Assembly (NCBI GenBank): GCA_958496175.1
Contig: OY292279.1
Span: 1,860,001-1,924,000 of the forward strand
Origin: Sisyra terminalis
Lineage: Eukaryota > Arthropoda > Insecta > Neuroptera > Sisyridae
Length of the DNA stretch: 64,000 nucleotides
Direction: 5' to 3'
The notes under the pieces were generated by a model. It worked only from the letters and a program-made list of their open reading frames with translations. It was not told where the DNA came from and did not search any database. The number at the start of each line of letters is the position of its first letter. Position 1 is the first letter of the stretch. Positions 60,971-64,000 of this stretch are shown here, piece by piece. A program made the translations under genes and the position numbers.

Positions 60971-62810
60971 AAATTCTTAGATAAATAATCAATTTCGCTG
61001 TCTAATTTGGACTTACCCTACTATTTTATCTTCTTTAATGTGTCAAATGTGAATAATTTTTAATCCATAGTCATAGTTCTATGCAAAAATTTGTTCCATT
61101 TTTACTTTTGAAGCAGTTATTTGCACGAAAAAAACGGTTTTTTACGTTCTATTGGCTAAGAACTTGTGGAACCTAGTTTCCCGGTTTGGTACCACATCAA
61201 TGACGTTTAGAGGGTATAAAATCGTTGATTTACTCACTTTTAAGGTATCCACGATTTTTTCTGAATTTTTACATGAACTTTGATACCATAACTTCTCCAA
61301 TTCTGCGTCTTTAAATCATATTGGAATATCTTCGCGAATTTTTGGGTTTTTGGTTACTGGTACCAAAATTACCACTTTTAAAGTATCAGAATCAAAATTC
61401 ATGGGCTTTAATTGATGGAACATGTTCTCCATATCCTTCACACAACAATTGATTGTATCATTTTTTAAATTGAAACATAAAAACGGAAAGTTTTATGTTA
61501 ACACTTCAGTAAAATGACAGATTTCTAATCCCTTCATATATATTTGTAGGCCTAGTCTTTAAGGATAATATCAAATTATTAAATTATAATTAGATTTCAA
61601 CCCTTAGCTTCTCATGTTCTTTTTACGGCCATGAGCCACATTTTCTATTTTAGCAAATAATTTATGAGTGCCAAGTGAAATTTATTTTAAACCTTTTAAA
61701 CTCGAAACCATATATTCTCTTATATATATATATATAGGAACACCCTAAATCCCCTGTCTAATTGATATAGTCTTTGCTCAATCTCCTCGGCTTTCAAAAC
61801 TTTCAAATTTTCAAACCACCACCCCACTTTCACGTGATCCCTTTTACCAATAAATTTATTGATGCTGATTACATTACATAATGGAAAAACTAAAATTTAT
61901 ATATATTTGGGAAATGTTAATGATGACATTTCTGATGAGATACACGTGTGAACATTCGTCCTCCCTTTGTCCTCCATCGCACAACGTCGGTTGGTTGGTC
62001 TTATTCGGTTTTTATTTATAAATAAACTTATACAGAAAAGTTTTTAAATTATGGAGAGAAGGAAAACAGAAGGAAAAGTTCTCATCTATTTTTAAACGTC
62101 GCCGGTGTACGTTGTGTCATTCGTTTCCTTCCCTAACGAGTATGAACGATATTTTATCGTATTTATTATTAAATTCAATTACACAAAGCAAAATGATAAA
62201 GTTTAAGTAGTTTCTCGACGAAAAACTACTGAGATTTAGCGCCATCTAATGACATTTCTTTGCATTTCTTTTGTGTCTTTGCAAAACTTTGTTCAATCAA
62301 TGATTTAACGACCGACAGTATTATTAGTTAAACATTAATATTGAACATGAACTTCCTACTTCTTTCCTACAGTAAACTTCAAATAAATAACACCGCTTTT
62401 TCGACGCAAAAAAGAGTTTTTATAACCCACAAATTTGAATAGATAAATATCTTTCATTGGAAATTTCTAATTCGTAATTTACGATTTAAGTTTACAAAAA
62501 AAAAGAGTTGTTCAAACTAAATGAAATTGAAGAAAAAAGGAATCTAGAAAAAATGCTTTTCATGAAATAAGCACAAAAAGTTCGTCTTTGTGGAAACTAG
62601 AACGGAAATGGGCGGTTCATGTGTTGAGTATCATTAATTTTTATAAGTTGTATCGAGGAGAATTCGGTCTTTTAAATTTTCTTCCCATTGACATTACCAA
62701 AGTGGCTTTTTCACGATTCTTTTCTCAAGAGTTTATATGAAACACAAAAGTTCAAAAAACTATAGAAATTCATCAAATTTAAACTTAACACAAAGAATTT
62801 CAAAAAAAAA
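60971..62810. other. Unique AT-rich DNA
   Basis: TA microsatellite at about 61718-61735. A CTCF-like GCGCCATCT lies at 62239-62247. No gene was recognised. Confidence 0.4.
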
Positions 62811-63232
62811 CTCCTGGAGATGATGTCCACGTCTACCTTCAGGTGCCATCGGGGAAGCTAATAGACCTCTCGTTTATTATAAGGGACTTGAAAATCATTA
62901 TGCCTAATTTTTTAAACTTATTTTGTTCAAAATTTCGACAAAACTCCTGAAGATGATGTCCACGTCTACCTTCAGGTGCCATCGGGGAAGCTAATAGACC
63001 TCTCGTTTATTATAAGGGACTTGAAAATCACTATTGCCTAATTTTTTAAACTTATTTTGTTCAAAATTTCGACAAAACTCCTGAAGATGATGTCCACGTC
63101 TACCATTCCGGTAGGTCAGGGAACTAATTATTGGTAGTCAGTGACTCGGAAATCTGCTTAAAAAGTAATTATAACTCTTTTTAAAATTAACCTCCAGGTA
63201 AACTTAATGATGATGTACATTGATACCTTATA

Positions 63233-63436
63233 GCAATTCTCAAACTTTTTCATACCACGGCTCTGTAAATCAAGAAAAATCTCCAAGATTATTTTTCCGA
63301 AAAATTTAAACTTTAGTGACCATTCTTTATGTATTTATGTATTTATGTACTTTATTTTTATAGAAATATTTCGCGACACCCTGGTAGGAGTTCCAAGGCC
63401 CCCTTGGGGGCCGCACCCCACTGGTTGAGAGCCACT
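63233..63436. mobile_element. hAT-like MITE in satellite G, copy 1
   Basis: Left end GCAATTCTCAAACTTTTT and right end GGTTGAGAGCCACT form the imperfect inverted termini typical of hAT MITEs (GTGGTTCTCAAAC type). ACCTTATA (63225-63232) and ACCCTATA (63437-63444) flank it, 7 of 8 matching. An inner GGCCCCCTTGGGGGCC palindrome is near 63398-63413. Confidence 0.7.
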
Positions 63437-63682
63437 ACCCTATAAAACGTCGGGAAATCTCTTGAACATTTTATTCGTAATTCGACCCATCAAAAATTCT
63501 GAACTGTTTTGGCCAAAATTCGAACTAAACTCCTGAAGATGATGTCCACGTCTACCATTTCGGTAGATCAGGGAACTAATTATTGGTAATCAGTGACTCC
63601 GAAATCCGCTTAAAAAGTAATTGTAACTTTTTTAAATTAACCTCCAGGTAGACTTATTAATGATGTCCATAGTTATCCTATA

Positions 63683-63878
63683 GCAGTTCTCAAACTTTTT
63701 CTTACCACGGCTCCGAAAATCAGGAAAAATAGCCAAGGTTCCCTTTCCGAAAAATTTTAAACTTTAGTGACAATTCTTTACTCATGTACTTTATTATTAT
63801 TAGAGAAATATTTCGCAACACCCTGGCAGGAGCTCCAAGGCTCCCTTGGGAGCCGCTTCCCACTGTTTGAGAGCCACT
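63683..63878. mobile_element. hAT-like MITE in satellite G, copy 2
   Basis: Same element and position within the 452-bp unit as copy 1, flanked by ATCCTATA (63675-63682) and ACCCTATA (63879-63886). The copies share flanks, so they arose by duplication of the whole unit rather than by two insertions. Confidence 0.7.
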
Positions 63879-64000
63879 ACCCTATAAAACGTCGGGAAAT
63901 ATCTTGAACATTTTATTCATAATTCGACCCATCAAAAATTCCGAACTCTTTTGCTTAAAATTTGAAAAATACTCCAGAAGATGATATCCACGCAATCCTC

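Larger units (their letters stand above)
62811..64000 (+). repeat. Satellite G, second array, with higher-order repeat
   Basis: CTCCTGAAGATGATGTCCAC cores start near 62812, 62945, 63079 and 63531, and CTCCAGAAGATGATATCCAC near 63971 runs off the window. The first three are spaced 133-134 bp, with nearly identical spacers. From 63079 a larger unit of 452 bp starts again at 63531 and includes two weaker cores (CCTCCAGGTAAACTTAATGA near 63192 and CCTCCAGGTAGACTTATTAA near 63642) and a MITE. All strong cores here are on the plus strand. Confidence 0.85.

Noticed and set aside
61930..61955. A second hammerhead-like CTGATGAG
   Set aside because: It is not followed by a closed stem and GAAA in the right places.

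Overview
The window looks like gene-poor nuclear DNA from a eukaryote, most likely an arthropod. It is strongly AT-rich, full of homopolymer runs and microsatellites, and built largely from repeats. Several repeats are of kinds common in insects: Helitrons with insect-type ends, hAT-like, TTAA-type and Mutator-like MITEs, foldback elements and complex satellites. I found no operon-like structure, no ribosomal RNA, no convincing tRNA gene, no CRISPR array, and no reading frame resembling a transposase, reverse transcriptase, helicase or integrase. All mobile elements here therefore look non-autonomous. Nearly all open frames are short, AT-driven or lie inside repeats. Only one stretch (53512-53794) reads like a real coding exon, and even that is tentative. 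Family letters (F, X, Y, Z, W, G) are my own labels. All identities were judged by eye.

Layout, left part. 1-14160: Helitron pieces and a large repeat family F whose copies recur at 2085-2890, 4060-6490, 8421-8551, 9911-14160, 35250-36545 and 54449-57640. A full-length non-autonomous Helitron lies at 8552-9909. 14161-18690 is mostly unique AT-rich DNA with one reversed copy of family X. 18700-22190 is a tandem array of X invaded by a 505-bp hAT-like MITE and by three 153-bp MITEs with 9-bp target duplications. 23778-24489 and 28256-28606 are foldback elements sharing a hammerhead-like motif. 25502-27670 holds repeats Y and Z.

Layout, right part. 29935-30075 and 52425-52550 are a possible tRNA-derived SINE pair. 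31934-34262 is a nest of a TTAA-type MITE, repeat W and a foldback element; most of that nest is duplicated at 49833-51640. 36560-38900 is unique and relatively rich in GC and pyrimidine tracts. 39090-42125 is satellite G, about 130 bp per unit with a conserved core, switching strand near 40.6 kb; it recurs at 62811-64000, where a higher-order unit carries a hAT MITE. 47216-49322 is a two-headed Helitron. 58170-58370 is a CpG-rich island. 59640-60970 is an X-related satellite of about 262 bp per unit.

How the parts relate. The main story is repeat dynamics: MITEs nested in satellites with clean target duplications and paralogous empty sites, satellites with short conserved cores in diverged spacers, and segmental copies 18-45 kb apart. 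The most interesting candidates are the conserved satellite cores, the CRE-bearing MITEs, the hammerhead-like foldbacks and an over-represented AAAAGCTC word in the unique DNA.
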